Source: Pectinophora gossypiella
Taxonomy: Eukaryota; Arthropoda; Insecta; Lepidoptera; Gelechiidae
Reading direction: 5' to 3'
Assembly (NCBI RefSeq): GCF_024362695.1
Contig: NC_065424.1
Location: forward strand, 2,516,786 to 2,580,785
DNA length: 64,000 nt
Made by a program: the position numbers and the translations under genes. The notes beneath the pieces were generated by a model, which did no database searches, had not been told where the DNA came from, and was given only the letters and a program-made list of their open reading frames with translations. Positions 35,501 to 45,300 of this stretch are shown here, in pieces (the stretch's first letter is position 1; each line of letters starts with the position of its first letter).

Positions 35501-38500
35501 TTACCAAAGAGGTATGTCTTGATGAGTCTTTAGTTAGGCGTAGCCACTGTGATAGATGTTCTGCAATATTATTGTATACTTTTGGATTGGAATACTGGAA
35601 ACGAAAGCTGTAAGTTGCTTTTGACACTAGACTCATAATCTAACTTAGACTCAGCCCCGGATGCTGAATTTTAAAATTCTAAAAATGTTATCTCGAAACT
35701 ACATTCGACTCTGTCTCAGAGAAAGAATTCTGGTATTTTAAGTTGACATAATATACGTCCTTGACTTTAGGACTATTCACTGGAGTCGAGTTGGCCAACA
35801 AAATCTCTCAACCTCGTTGGAGTAAACTCGTGATAATTTGGTCAACTTTGGCTCTAAGTTGGTAACACTGACCAACAAAAAATTACTAAGTCAAAACTTT
35901 AAAACCCTTTCCCTAGAAAAAACAATGCGCTTTGTTTTTGTCAAAGTATACAATACAATTTTGTAGACGTATTATCACAGTGAGCCTATCCCCATATCTT
36001 TATACATTCCATGTCATACTCTCGTCGTTAGGTTAGCTATCCTTACATCAAGATATAATATATTATTTAATATATTCACTTATACAAGTTTGCATGTGTT
36101 TCAGGAGTTTACGGCTGGTTTCAGAGCAAGGTGTATAGATGTTTGAGGTTTACGCGGTTATTATCATAATTAAAACACGTAATACCAGGTTCTTACCGTG
36201 TTATTATCAGGGGTATGAGACTTCCGGTGCAAAGAGGGTAGACAGATATTTGCCCTTAGAAAATTAAGGATGTACCTACTCCACTCCAATTTCATCACTC
36301 GTCCCGTGACCATAGCACTTGCAACAGTGTTGAAATATCAGGGGCCTGAAATAAAATGGCCACATCTAAGAGATCAATATTGCTATTTGACTCTTGTTTG
36401 CATTGCGCACTTACTTTTATATGCGCAAATGTCAAATTGCAATATTGCTTTCTTAGATGAATTGCTTCGATGCGGCCATTTTAACCCCCCGGAGACTCAT
36501 ATCCCTGATAATAACGCGGTAAGAACGCGGTATTATGTTTTTAATTAAGGTGTATAGTCCATTCGACTGCAAAGTTTAGAACACATACGAAGGGTAGCTT
36601 GTCTGTCGGTCTTTTATAGGATACACTTCGGTGAGTGTACGCAGGAACTTCACGAGTTAATTTCACCCACTTCTACGGACAACTAGGCGTCGGCAGGCAT
36701 TTCATCCTTATGTTATGGATATTATATCACCAATCCGCACTAAGCGTTTTGCCTCTTCCTTTTTGATACGTACTGCAAAGGTCTGGAACTGTCTGCCGTC
36801 TGTTTTTCCGACTCGTTATAATCTAGGAGTCTTCAAGGCTAGAGTGAATAGGCATTTGCTATGTAAGCGTAATCCACCCTAGACCACATCGTCACATAAC
36901 ATCAGGTGAGATTGTGGTCAAACGCGAGCCTATTATATTAAAAAAAAAATCTATATTTCTTGTGATAGGCTCCAATTTTGTCATTACGTAGGATACTGAA
37001 TACAGCATTTTTTTTTGATAAATAGCCGATCGTACTAACTTTGTACCAAAAGTCGACCTGCGACCTGTGAAGATTTATGGACTATACACATTGCTCTAAA
37101 ACCAGCTCACATGGTGTACATTCACATTTATTGTGACGTCACTGTTGCCATGGTTACTCAGTGTAACGGTGGATGCCAAATATTTCGACATAACATGTTA
37201 TCTGTTGTATTTAATAAGATTTTTAAATTTAAGCTTTTGCGTGCCTTAAAATTTGTCGTAGGAAACTGAAATGGAGACATTTTTAATTTAACAGCTCCTT
37301 AGAAGCGCCTAGAAAATATTTTATGAACTGTATCTTTCGAGAGATATCGAAGTTTAATTTAGTTTTGATTTAAATGTGTCTTATGTAGTGGACACAGTGC
37401 ATATATAGTGTCCTGAATAACACTAAAAGGAAGACAAGTCGTATTCCTTGAATTTGTAGCTTCCGCTTGGTATAATATGTATGTAATTGTGTATGTCTTG
37501 ATTGATCTGAAGTTCATCATCTCCTTCGCCTCATCTCGTTTTTCACAGGGTCTAACCTGAACATTTAACAGGTCCGATTTTTCCACAGAAGCAGTCGCTT
37601 CTGAGACAGGCAGTCGCCTGTCTGACCCTCTAACCCACTTCCTCATGATGTTTTCCTCCACTGTTGAGCACTTGATAATCAATTAAGATCGACCCACTTC
37701 CCACTTTTTTCCTTCACTGTTGAGCACATAATAATCATTTAAAATTCAAACTTGTATTCGAAAACAAATTCGAACATAATTGGTTTAGGCCCGTGTTTGG
37801 CCTCAAACTGGATGACAGCGGCAGCGGCGCGGCGGCGGCAGCGGTGCGGCGAGCGGCGCGTTCAAATGCTAAGATTTATATTGAAGTGTTCTCGATGGCA
37901 GCGGCGCGGCGAGCGGGGTACGAGCGGTGCGCTCTAGTCGAGCGGTGTCTCTGCGTTTGAAACTCGCCTTTTTGTTTCCTTTGTTCATTATAGGGATTCA
38001 GATCTTCTTTTGCCCATAATAAATCTTACGAAACAAAAGAACTACAATTGAAAATGCGTTGTCGCTGTTTCGACATCGCGTTCATTTGAGACACAACTCT
38101 ATACCGCCGCAACACCGCGCGATTTGGCCGCTGGCACCAATAACGGAACAGCGCCAGCCGCGCCACTCCCCGCGCCGCTATCGCCGCCGCGCCGCTGCCG
38201 CTGTCATCCAGTTTGAGCCCTTTCATTGAACCTGCGATCTCAATGATAGTCAAGCGTTCTTCCAACTAGGTTACCACGGCGCTACAGTGGCTAAAATTAA
38301 AGTTATTGATCAAAATGCTCGATTTCAGTTTCCCGCGAGCGTATCAACGCTATCGTTGACGAACATGGATCTTATTTACCACTAGTTTAGCGCTAGTTTC
38401 GCTTGTACTGCCCAGAAGCCAAAAATGTTCAACACCTAGCTTGTCTAGTCACGAGTCACCAAATTGAAGTCATTATGCACGCGTTACTGATTGTATAAGT

Positions 38501-41500
38501 TAATGATGATTTGCGCGGTCGAAACTGATGAAATATTATGCTAATCAAATATAGACACACGCTGAATCAATATAATATACACGTTAGAAGTTTTCATCCA
38601 TAATTAAAACATATAATACCGGGTTCTTCACGCCTTAAAATCAGGGATATAAGATTCCTGATATATATAGAGATATCCGGAGTCTCATATCCCTGATTGA
38701 ACACCGTAAGTAAGAACCCGGTATTATGTTTCGATATTGTATATATCCAGGGTGTTAGTGACATCGTAACAAAAACTTTGAAGGATGATTTAAACCCATG
38801 ATTTTAAGTTGATAGCAATTTGAATTTTCCATCGCAAAATTCATAATATTGTTTGTTTTTTAAATTATATACAATTCAATTTTGCGATGGAACAACACCC
38901 TGTATGTTATATTACTTTGACAAAAGTTTTAAGTCAAACAAATTCATATGTTATAGTCAAGGCTATAATGAGGAACTTTCTATGGCGCGCTTCGGATGGC
39001 GCTGTACGGTCACGAGCATTAATATGTATACACTTTGGTACCATGTCACATTAACATTTTTGATCAATTGAACTGTAAGTCTCACTAAATGACAAATATT
39101 TTAGTGCGACAGAGTCCTACAGTGGGTACATTATATTGCTCATGACTGTACAGCCTTCTAATTTCATGGATAACAGACATAGGCAACTTCATATCCTTAA
39201 TATTGTCTGTTACTCTCTCCATCATTTCTCGATTACGCGCAAATCATCACGTACATGCTTGATTTGTTATATATTTCAAGCTATAAAAGCTAAAATAATA
39301 TTAAGTTTCATGAAAACGCATGAAAGATTAGACAATTGCAAACTGACTATGTCAATGCAATAGTAGAGCTTATTGAAATGTTTTAAATTATATATTTTAA
39401 TCGCAAACTATATAGCTTTTATTTACGAAATCGTCTTGAATTGTTTTAGAAATTATAGTGAAATTCGAAATTCCCATTATGCCAAAAAAGTGCCTATAAC
39501 AAAACTATTGTTTAATGTTTTATTTACACTGTTAACATGTTTGTTCATATTGACTTAGAGTAAAGTAGTGCCTTACCAAATATTGCATGTTAATCCAAAA
39601 TTTTATTATATTAGTCCAAAGATTTATAGCGAAATGTATACAGTATGTTAGCTTGTGGTTTTGGGGCCTTTAAACCTGCTGGTATGTTAGGTGACTAGGT
39701 GACATTATACGAACGTTCATTATATCTACAGTTTTGTAACAAACATCAAAAGTGTCTTGTTTTAAAGTAAATTTGACTAACAGGACCATCCAGGAATATG
39801 ATTAACATTGCATCATTTAATCCTACATTGGTGCTAATTCCTGTAAATACCATCTAATTTTATTTTAAGTTATATCTGTCATTTTCTTATCCGCCGAAAA
39901 GGAAAGGGACGGGTAATCGACAAGCATAAAATTTATGGAACACACGTCAATTTTAAGCACAAATCTAAACCAACCGTCTAAAAATTTTACGTCAGTCAAT
40001 AACCCGACACATTAATTTACTCATTCTTCCTAAAATTAAGAGCTGTGAATCATCCGTCCCTTTCCTTTTCGACGGATATGAAAATGACGGATATAACTTA
40101 AAATAAAATTAGGCGGTGTCTCCAGGAATCGGGGCCATTGCGTGGCATAATGCGCTTATATTAAAAGTAAACTTAATACAGCGTGAATTATCTGTCACAT
40201 GTCAAAATTATTAATCTGTAAATCATATATGTTACAATCTATCAGCTGTCACCTAGCTACACGCAGCCTAAGTTGTATGATATACTATCATACAACGTTG
40301 TTGATGGTAATTATAAATAATATCATTCCCATAGACTATGGTTTTTGTTGTATATTTAAAAAGTATAGTTTATCATTGATTTGTTTTAGTGCTGTCGTTT
40401 CCTATAGGTTTAATTAGGAGAAATAATTGACAATTATATCGAAAATTTGTTATTAAGCGTATGTTTAAGTTACGTAAAATTATTTTAAGTTTTGTGCGTT
40501 AGTGTAATTGAGTATGAATATTGGTTCGCTACTTATAAATTTCAGTTCTCTATATTTGCAGTAGGTGCCTTTAATTGTGCAATTTTTGACAATATATTTA
40601 CGAGGTCTAGTTGCAAAAAATATTGAGTCGCCTTAAAATATTAAATTGGGTTTGTTCTGAACTCCAGAAGTCATATGATTGATGTCGTTTTCAAATAAAA
40701 TCTTTAATTAATTGTATATATGACCTATTTTTAGATATGATCTGAGTCTACTAATTTAGTAGATTATTATTATCGTATTTTAATCTTCCTTTAAATCCAA
40801 AACATGACTTTATTTAATATTAGTATCTGTATTCATTCTAGTGATAAAAGACAAATATACTTTATTGCACCAAAATAAAAAGAAATAATTACAAAAGACT
40901 CTTAACTAGGTACGTGGCAAATGGTGGCCTTATCGTTTACAGCGATTTCTTCCAGATAACCATAAGGTGAGGAAAAATGTAAAAATTTAAATTGAAAGAC
41001 AGACTACAGAAGTTTTTTGCAACTGGCCTGCATCATAGCCGTTTATTGTTGACATTCGCTTTATATATATATATATTACACAAATGTATGATGATTAGAT
41101 GACTATTTTATGTTGAATGTTGATGCACTATAAGTTTTATAAAATAGATTTGTTATCATTTAGTGTTAGGTATTAAATAAGGTTATAATCTATTTATGTT
41201 TGATAGTCTACTCGAATCAAGTCAATAAGTTTCATAATAGCGCGTCGTAGTGCGCGGTGTGCCGTGCCAAGTTAACACTAAGTTACCGTTCTATCTTACT
41301 TGGCCTGTCTGTCCCCTCCCAAAGTCGAAAATGAGTAGGGAAGTGCAAAAGTCGCGTACGCCCAAAGATTATATCGATATTTTTTTCGTTTATTTGAAGT
41401 GAAGATATATTTTATCGTAGTCTAAGTCCGTTATAGTATGCGATGTTTAATGCTGTTTTATTTTGTATAACGTGGAATTTTTATCATTAAACTGTCACTA

Positions 41501-43359
41501 CACAGTCGATTGGCTTTTGTTTTTTATTTTTTTACGCATTGTGCTGAAGAATAGTGAACTGTGTGCACTTCCTTACGACATTTTCCCATATTTAATGTTT
41601 GATATATAAAACTTGTCATGTCATGTTCATTATTGTTTAAAGTGTCGTGTTTTTTGTTTTATTTTTCACTATTGTTCGGCACATAACATTTTCCTAAAGA
41701 GATATATACTAAAAGATGTCAATTGTTGTTCCAACGTTGAAACGAAGACTGACCGACAACAGAGAAAGGTAAGAAAATGTCATGTGCCTTACAATTTGTG
41801 AAGTTTCATACTAAACTTGTAATGCCACGAATATAGACTTGTAACTGTGAAAATTCCCACAATTTTAATATTTTCACTTTTGAAAACAAATACTACAAAC
41901 TTTTTCATCTTTTTGACCATCTAAGTGGGGTCATATTTAACTAATTCATATAAGAAAGCAATATTGCCATTTCACATTACTTGTCGTTGAGCACTTCTAT
42001 ATGCGCATGTCAAATTGCAATATTGCTTTTTCATGCATCATCTTTGCCTTGAGGAACCTGTTTCAAGAAACTTATAATTGTAAATTAAAACGGCAATTTG
42101 GTGTTTATTGCGCACCTAATATAAATGTACATCGATTTGTTGTAATTTACAATTGTAAGTTTTATGAAACAGGTCCCAGGTAGTGAATATCTTAAACACA
42201 GTAATAAATAATTAATAATGTTGGAAGTATGTGTAATAATTGAAATAAATGTCTTGAAATTTATAATTAATCTTCAGAGAAACACAGTACACAAAAGGTT
42301 TAAGAACAGTACTTTCTACATTCGTTGCATTACCAAACTCATCACTTATTTCCTTGACATTACCACTACACGATGTACACTGTACTAATAGTAACGTGGT
42401 GACGTCACCAGGTCACCCCACGTGCCTGCAGTTCACGGCTAACATGTTCGTGTCGGTGCGCAAGTACCGCTGGCAGTGCATCGAGTGCAAGTGCTGCTCC
42501 GTCTGTGGCACCAGCGACAACGATGTGAGTACAATTTGTTACACAGAGGTGTTAAACGGCTACATCGTGTCAATTTCGCCTTTTGACGTTTAGTAAAAAG
42601 TCAGTTGACTAGTTGGAAACTGCCCTATTTTATGTCCATCATCATCATCATCATCAGCCCATTAACGTCCCCACTGCTGGGGCACGGGCCTTCCCTATGG
42701 ATGGATAGGGAGATCGGGCCTTAAACCATCACTCGGGCCCAGTGCGGATTGATGGTTATTAACGACTGCTAATGCAGCCGGGACCAACGGCTTAACGTGC
42801 CTTCCGAAGCACGGAGGAGCTAGAGATGAAAACTTTTTTTTTGTGGTCACCCATCCTATGACCGGCCTTTGCGAAAGTTGCTTAACTTCAACAATCGCTG
42901 ATCGAGCGCGTTTACCGCTGCGCCACCGAGCTCCTCATTGTATGTCCAGTCATAAGCAATATCATGTACCCACTTTAGAACCCTGTCGCACTATCATATT
43001 TGACATTTAGTGCGACTTACGGTTTTATTTGTCAAAAAGGTTAATGTGACATGGTTTCAAAGTGTATACATATTAGTACTCATGACCGTCCCTGTCATAT
43101 TGCCATTCTAATCATGCTCAATCATGCAGTACTAGGGCTCTTACCAGTCCTACCCAAAGGCGGGTTGGTGGTACTGCCCTGTGTCATGTCCCTGTTATAC
43201 GTTATACATTATAACTCCACATACGTACAGGACCAGCTGTTGTTCTGTGACGACTGCGACCGCGGCTACCACATGTACTGCCTGGCGCCGCCGCTCGACA
43301 CGCCACCCGAGGGCTCCTGGTCTTGCGCGCTTTGCATCAAGGAGTTCCACACCAAGTGA
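20510..43359 (+). CDS. d4: d4/DPF (requiem, BAF45-like) double-PHD protein, long form
   Basis: This gene encodes a d4-family subunit of BAF-type SWI/SNF complexes; the tandem PHD fingers of the family read acylated histone H3 tails. Coding exons are 20510-20565, 20713-20822, 20997-21090, 21260-21437, 21983-22189, 22932-23013, 33500-33700, 33904-34121, 34565-34670, 42412-42524 and 43231-43359. Phases agree throughout and the product is 497 residues. The N-terminal requiem domain holds CNLFMTRKQRMPG, YTYPAQRWRKARRQYL and EWFYDELAMEEME. A basic Gly/Arg stretch (about 175-225) follows. A C2H2 finger has C241, C244, H257 and H262. An Ala/Pro-rich linker spans 310-382. PHD1 ligands are C389, C392, C411, C414, H419, C422, C440 and C443. 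PHD2 ligands are C446, C449, C461, C464, H469, C472, C487 and C490. All ligands are intact. Introns 6 (10.5 kb) and 9 (7.7 kb) are packed with transposable elements. Alternative ends are listed separately. A toothrin-like paralogue name cannot be excluded. Confidence 0.93.
22733..22840. repeat. Repeat shared by d4 introns 5 and 6
   Basis: AGGAATAATACTATCTCTGC and the TTCAATCGTATG, CACACAGATGC and CAATGTGTAGTGTCTGTGT blocks recur, inverted, at about 31240-31405. This is probably a MITE or its fragment. Confidence 0.55.
24500..24602. mobile_element. MITE copy, GGGTTAAAATGG family (degraded)
   Basis: The AGGCCAAAAGCAATTCATCT left block and the CAATGTGGCCTCTTTAACCC right block match the family at 5801-6093. 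The centre is shortened. Confidence 0.6.
24901..25111. mobile_element. Palindromic MITE in d4 intron 6
   Basis: The TGCGTTTTCATACG block on the left pairs with CGTACGAAAACGCG on the right, with further GTACGTACGAACAC-type complementarity inward. The several overlapping open frames on both strands (24872-25262) are a by-product of this inverted structure. Confidence 0.6.
25425..25768. mobile_element. MITE, diverged copy of the 39.8-kb family
   Basis: Both ends match the 39826-40140 element (CTGTCATTTTCTTATCCGCC on the left and its counterpart on the right). The middle is different and longer. Confidence 0.7.
26165..26290. repeat. Degraded tRNA-SINE body
   Basis: ATGGAGCATACTCCACCACT and AGCCGGGACCAATGGC match the tail and core of the SINE at 5047-5447. 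Confidence 0.6.
27578..27911 (+). mobile_element. tRNA-derived SINE, complete
   Basis: The head at 27585-27655 has A box TGGTCCAGTGG and B box GATTCGAATCC. The shared core (reverse-complement sense) is near 27740-27775, followed by a tail distinct from the 5.0-kb copy. A perfect 12-bp target duplication, ATTAGGAACCAT, lies at 27566-27577 and 27912-27923. The head is not a functional tRNA gene. Confidence 0.85.
28695..29065 (+). mobile_element. Poly(A) SINE interrupted by a second SINE
   Basis: Before 28824 the sequence matches the family of 3823-4087 (GGGCACCCTCAGGCCT, CTCCCCATTTG). It is interrupted by 28825-29045 and resumes at the A-rich tail after 29057. Confidence 0.65.
28825..29045 (-). 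mobile_element. 5'-truncated tRNA-SINE nested in another SINE
   Basis: The tail and core match the 27578-27911 element but the tRNA head is missing. A 12-bp target duplication, GCCTAGCCAAGT, lies at 28813-28824 and 29046-29057. Confidence 0.8.
30040..30310 (-). mobile_element. tRNA/5S-rRNA hybrid SINE
   Basis: On the minus strand the head starts with a tRNA-type A box, TGGCGCAGCGG, then a 5S-rRNA-like stretch ending in GGATGGGTGACC (30226-30237). The shared core (about 30160-30197) and a tail that ends in a few GAT repeats follow. A perfect 12-bp duplication, GTGTTCCTTAGT, lies at 30028-30039 and 30311-30322. Confidence 0.85.
30858..31112 (-). mobile_element. Poly(A)-tailed SINE, full length
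   Basis: This 255-bp element is in reverse orientation, with an oligo-T left end. The target duplication GCATACGTCACC lies at 30846-30857 and 31113-31124. It matches 3823-4087 along its length. It has itself landed in a MITE-like repeat (about 30745-31400) whose ends recur near 22.73 kb. Confidence 0.8.
32576..32875 (-). mobile_element. tRNA-derived SINE copy
   Basis: This reverse-oriented copy of the 27578-27911 element keeps the tail, the core (about 32708-32745) and a damaged tRNA-like head (B box region deleted) ending near 32875. Confidence 0.75.
33904..34121 (+). other. d4 exon 8: Ala/Pro-rich linker exon
   Basis: This whole exon codes 73 residues dominated by Ala and Pro (with an Asp/Ser patch, then an acidic/Lys end), lying between the C2H2 finger and PHD1. 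It is extremely GC-rich against an AT-rich background. The open frames on the opposite strand here are artefacts of its codon composition. Confidence 0.85.
34565..34906 (+). CDS. d4: d4 alternative last exon (truncated PHD1 plus AT-hook)
   Basis: If the donor at 34671 (GTAAGC) is not used, exon 9 continues in frame for 78 more residues to TAG at 34904-34906, giving a 495-residue protein that shares residues 1-418 with the long form. The tail starts KRRGRPPR, an AT-hook core (RGRP) with basic flanks. A helix-prone stretch (RLQDTLRLNGVVEILHSV) and a polar, Ser/Pro/Asp-rich end follow. Codons are strongly GC-ending right up to the stop and the GC richness drops just after it, as expected of real coding sequence rather than intron. 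PHD1 keeps its first four zinc ligands but loses His419 onward, and PHD2 is absent. This parallels vertebrate DPF3a. A possible ATTAAA poly(A) signal is at 35204-35209. Expression is not shown by sequence alone. Confidence 0.65.
   Translation: MSPSPYCDFCLGDDRENKKTGTPEELVSCSDCGRSGKRRGRPPRNGRAGDAHRRLQDTLRLNGVVEILHSVSYPADAFDTFATQTQLLRDEYNGDCVSPPSSRQSPAYDNTDR
36164..36548. mobile_element. MITE interrupted by a second MITE
   Basis: The ends (ATTAAAACACGTAATACC on the left, GGTATTATGTTTTTAATT on the right) belong to the 8245-8397 family. Between them, 36341-36490 is a copy of the GGGTTAAAATGG family (GCGCAAATGTCAAATTGC block), inserted between GAAATATCAGGG and GGAGACTCAT. Confidence 0.75.
37530..37690. 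repeat. Interspersed repeat copy (15.8-kb family)
   Basis: CGTTTTTCACAGGGTC, ACAGGTCCGATTTTT and GTTGAGCACTTGATAATC match the repeat at 15786-15992. A short tail duplicate follows at 37708-37740. Confidence 0.6.
37802..38217. mobile_element. MITE with long GC-rich inverted ends
   Basis: The 416-bp element starts CTCAAACTGGATGACAGCGG and ends with the exact complement. The inverted ends extend about 35 bp through GCAGCGGCGCGGCGGCG. The interior has further GCGGCGCGGCGAGCG direct repeats. No transposase is present. The flanks show no convincing target duplication. Confidence 0.8.
38599..38730. mobile_element. MITE copy (8.2-kb family)
   Basis: The AATTAAAACATATAATACCG left end and AAGAACCCGGTATTATG right end are inverted, around CAGGGATATAAGATTCC / GGAGTCTCATATCCCTG inner arms. 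Confidence 0.7.
38747..38905. mobile_element. MITE copy (4.6-kb family)
   Basis: CCAGGGTGTTAGTGACATCG on the left and AACAACACCCTGTA on the right match the ends of 4632-4861, with TTTTCCATCGCAAAATTC / TTTTGCGATGGA inner complementarity. Confidence 0.65.
39826..40140. mobile_element. Intact MITE; empty-site reference for the fold-back
   Basis: Both ends are long inverted repeats (TTTTATTTTAAGTTATATCT on the left, matched by AGATATAACTTAAAATAAAA with one change on the right). The uninterrupted AAGCATAAAATTTATGG at its middle is the site occupied by the 2.6-kb palindrome in the 9.8-kb copy. Confidence 0.8.
41950..42035. repeat. Degraded MITE (GGGTTAAAATGG family)
   Basis: AAGAAAGCAATATTGCCATT and the TATGCGCATGTCAAATTGC block are from the middle of the family seen at 5801-6093. 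The outer ends are gone. Confidence 0.55.
42639..42936 (-). mobile_element. tRNA/5S-rRNA hybrid SINE
   Basis: This is the most complete copy. The minus-strand head has A box TGGCGCAGCGG, then GAAGTTAAGCAAC (42877-42889) and GGATGGGTGACC (42845-42856), which correspond in order to conserved parts of 5S rRNA. The shared core (about 42778-42815) and a (GAT)n tail follow. The flanking 12-bp repeat is ATTTTATGTCCA / ATTGTATGTCCA (42627-42638 and 42937-42948, one mismatch). It sits in d4 intron 10. Confidence 0.85.
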
Positions 43360-43420
43360 GCGTGAGTTCTTTTTTCATTTTCGGGTTAACAACAGTCCAT
43401 AACACAACATACATAGACTA

Positions 43421-43769
43421 TACAGGGTGGCCCAGAAGTTCACGTTCAAAATCAAAAAATAGATAGAAGGACTTATTAGCTACCAGAAACACCCCCATGT
43501 ATGTTCAGCGATTATTTACGGTTTAGGAGATATGACCCATTTTGTACCTTTTTCTAGATTTTCTACCTTACTTCAGAAATCATCATTTTGTCGCTATCTC
43601 TTTCTTAATAATTCTTTTATTTAACTTCATAACTATGCTAAGGTACAAAATGAGTCATATCTCCTAAACCGTAAATAATCGCTGAACATACATGGGGGTG
43701 TTTCTGGTAGCTAATGAGCCCCTCTATCTAATTTTTCATTTTGAACGTGAACTTCTGGGCCACCGTGTA
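43421..43769. mobile_element. Long-inverted-repeat MITE, TA-flanked
   Basis: TACAGGGTGGCCCAGAAGTT at the left and AACTTCTGGGCCACCGTGTA at the right open arms of about 160 bp that pair almost throughout (for example GTATGTTCAGCGATTATTTA). TA flanks and the ACAGGGTGG ends suggest Tc1/mariner mobilisation. It lies just after the d4 stop codon, in the possible terminal intron. Confidence 0.8.
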
Positions 43770-44131
43770 TACCTCCCACTGCTGGGCACAGACCTCTCCT
43801 CAATCAACCGGAGGGGGTAACAACAGTAATAATTACATTTATAATTGGGTCGTGTACGAGGTTTAAGATAAATTATGAAAGTCTGATTACTAAATAAAGA
43901 TCTATCGAAAAACATTTTCTTTTTTTTTTGTATTTAGCTTATTTATGGATCAAGAAAAAGGTAATAATAAGTCCGACATTTTATCACATTTTTCTATGAA
44001 GTCACAGTGTGCTTCTTCATACAAATTCCATAGTAATCTCGTGTATTGACGTTTAGTAAAAAGTAACTGATTTGACTAGTGGGAAATTAGCCTATGGGGT
44101 TACAATTTAGATATATTACATGATGAGGAAA

Positions 44132-44282
44132 GCGTTATCCCGTTAAGACAGGGTCCGCTCTGGTAACCAGAACGTTTGACAGGTCCGGTTTTTATAGAAG
44201 CAACTGCCTATCTGACCTTTCATCCGCATTTCTCGGGTTTGTGAGTTTCCTCGCCGCTGAGCGCTGATGATCATGATCCAAA
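44132..44282. repeat. Interspersed repeat copy (15.8-kb family)
   Basis: GCGTTATCCCGTTAAGACAG and TTTGACAGGTCCGGTTTTTA match the 15786-15992 block in the same order. Confidence 0.6.
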
Positions 44283-45017
44283 CAAGAAATCGAAAACATA
44301 AGGAAATATGACAAGGAATACTTTGCAAGCTGTCAAATATTAGTGCCAAATGTGGCAAATGTCCTTTTTAAAATTATAATGCCAATTAATCCACTGTAAT
44401 TACCAACTACGTGGAGAAAACTAATTAAAATCAATCTTAAGACACAAACTTGAATTGAAGTTAGTGAGGAACTTTCCAATCGACGATCCCCAAAAACACG
44501 ACAGATGGCGTTGTTTAGTTTTTTGTTCATTTAAACTTCTAATCTCATGGATAACAGACATATGCATCTTTTATCTTTGTTTTTGGGTACAAATGATGAG
44601 CCTTTTTATTACACCAAGGTATAATTACAACTTCCACCCATTATTATACTGATAAAGAGAAGCAATATAGGTAGCAACATCATTGTATACGTAATATGAT
44701 CCAAACATCAAGCAAAAATTTGTTTTATTTATGCTTCTGCCGTTACATTACATTTTTGAATAATTGTATACCCCAGCAATGAGCAAATAGGTAACTATCC
44801 CGTTAAAAGTGAACAACGCCATGTATCGTGTGTTTGGGGAACGTGAATTGGAAAGTCCTTCATTGGAATTCTTTTATACCCCTTAAACCGTAGCATGGTT
44901 GCAGTGACATATCTCTTTAATGTCTATCCTACTGTGTGTATTGTTATTATGCTACGTTATAAGGGGTGTAAAGTCTGTATTTTTCATGTCCGACTGAATG
45001 ATTTCCTCTCTTTTCAG

Positions 45018-45300
45018 ATTGTAAGATAAACATAAATAAGGTATCATCGGCTGTCAAGACGCGTACAACTCGTGTAGTGCGGTGTGTGACGCGGGGACGA
45101 CACACATTCGGTGTTGCCATAGTTATAGACGTAGCCGGGTCGAGTGGCGGGTTAGGACGAGGTAATTGCGCTTAGTTCAACTAGATGGCGCTACTTACAC
45201 GAAACTGTCAAATTTGACAACTGTCAAATCTTTCTCTAAAATATTTTTGGCTTTGTTTAGGGCTTTCGACTTTCAACGTAACTACAGCTTGGGATAATAA
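45018..45300 (+). other. d4: Possible d4 terminal 3' UTR exon
   Basis: A strong acceptor (TTTCCTCTCTTTTCAG) precedes 45018. Joined to a donor at 43356 (AA|GTGAGC), it turns the last codons from Lys-stop into Lys-Leu-stop (TAA at 45022-45024) and puts the UTR here. The first ~150 bp are GC-richer than the surroundings. An AATAAA occurs near 45296. Whether the intron is used cannot be told from sequence. Confidence 0.45.

Larger units (their letters stand above)
34907..42411. other. d4 intron 9, TE-rich
   Basis: The rest of intron 9 is AT-rich, with several MITEs (listed separately). 35000-36100 and 40200-41900 contain nothing I can identify, apart from a LINE-like tail at about 40845-40990. 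Confidence 0.7.

Noticed and set aside
42845..42889. 5S rRNA gene or pseudogene
   Set aside because: Only parts of the 5S sequence are present, they follow a tRNA-type head, and the unit recurs with a tail and target duplication, so it is a SINE.
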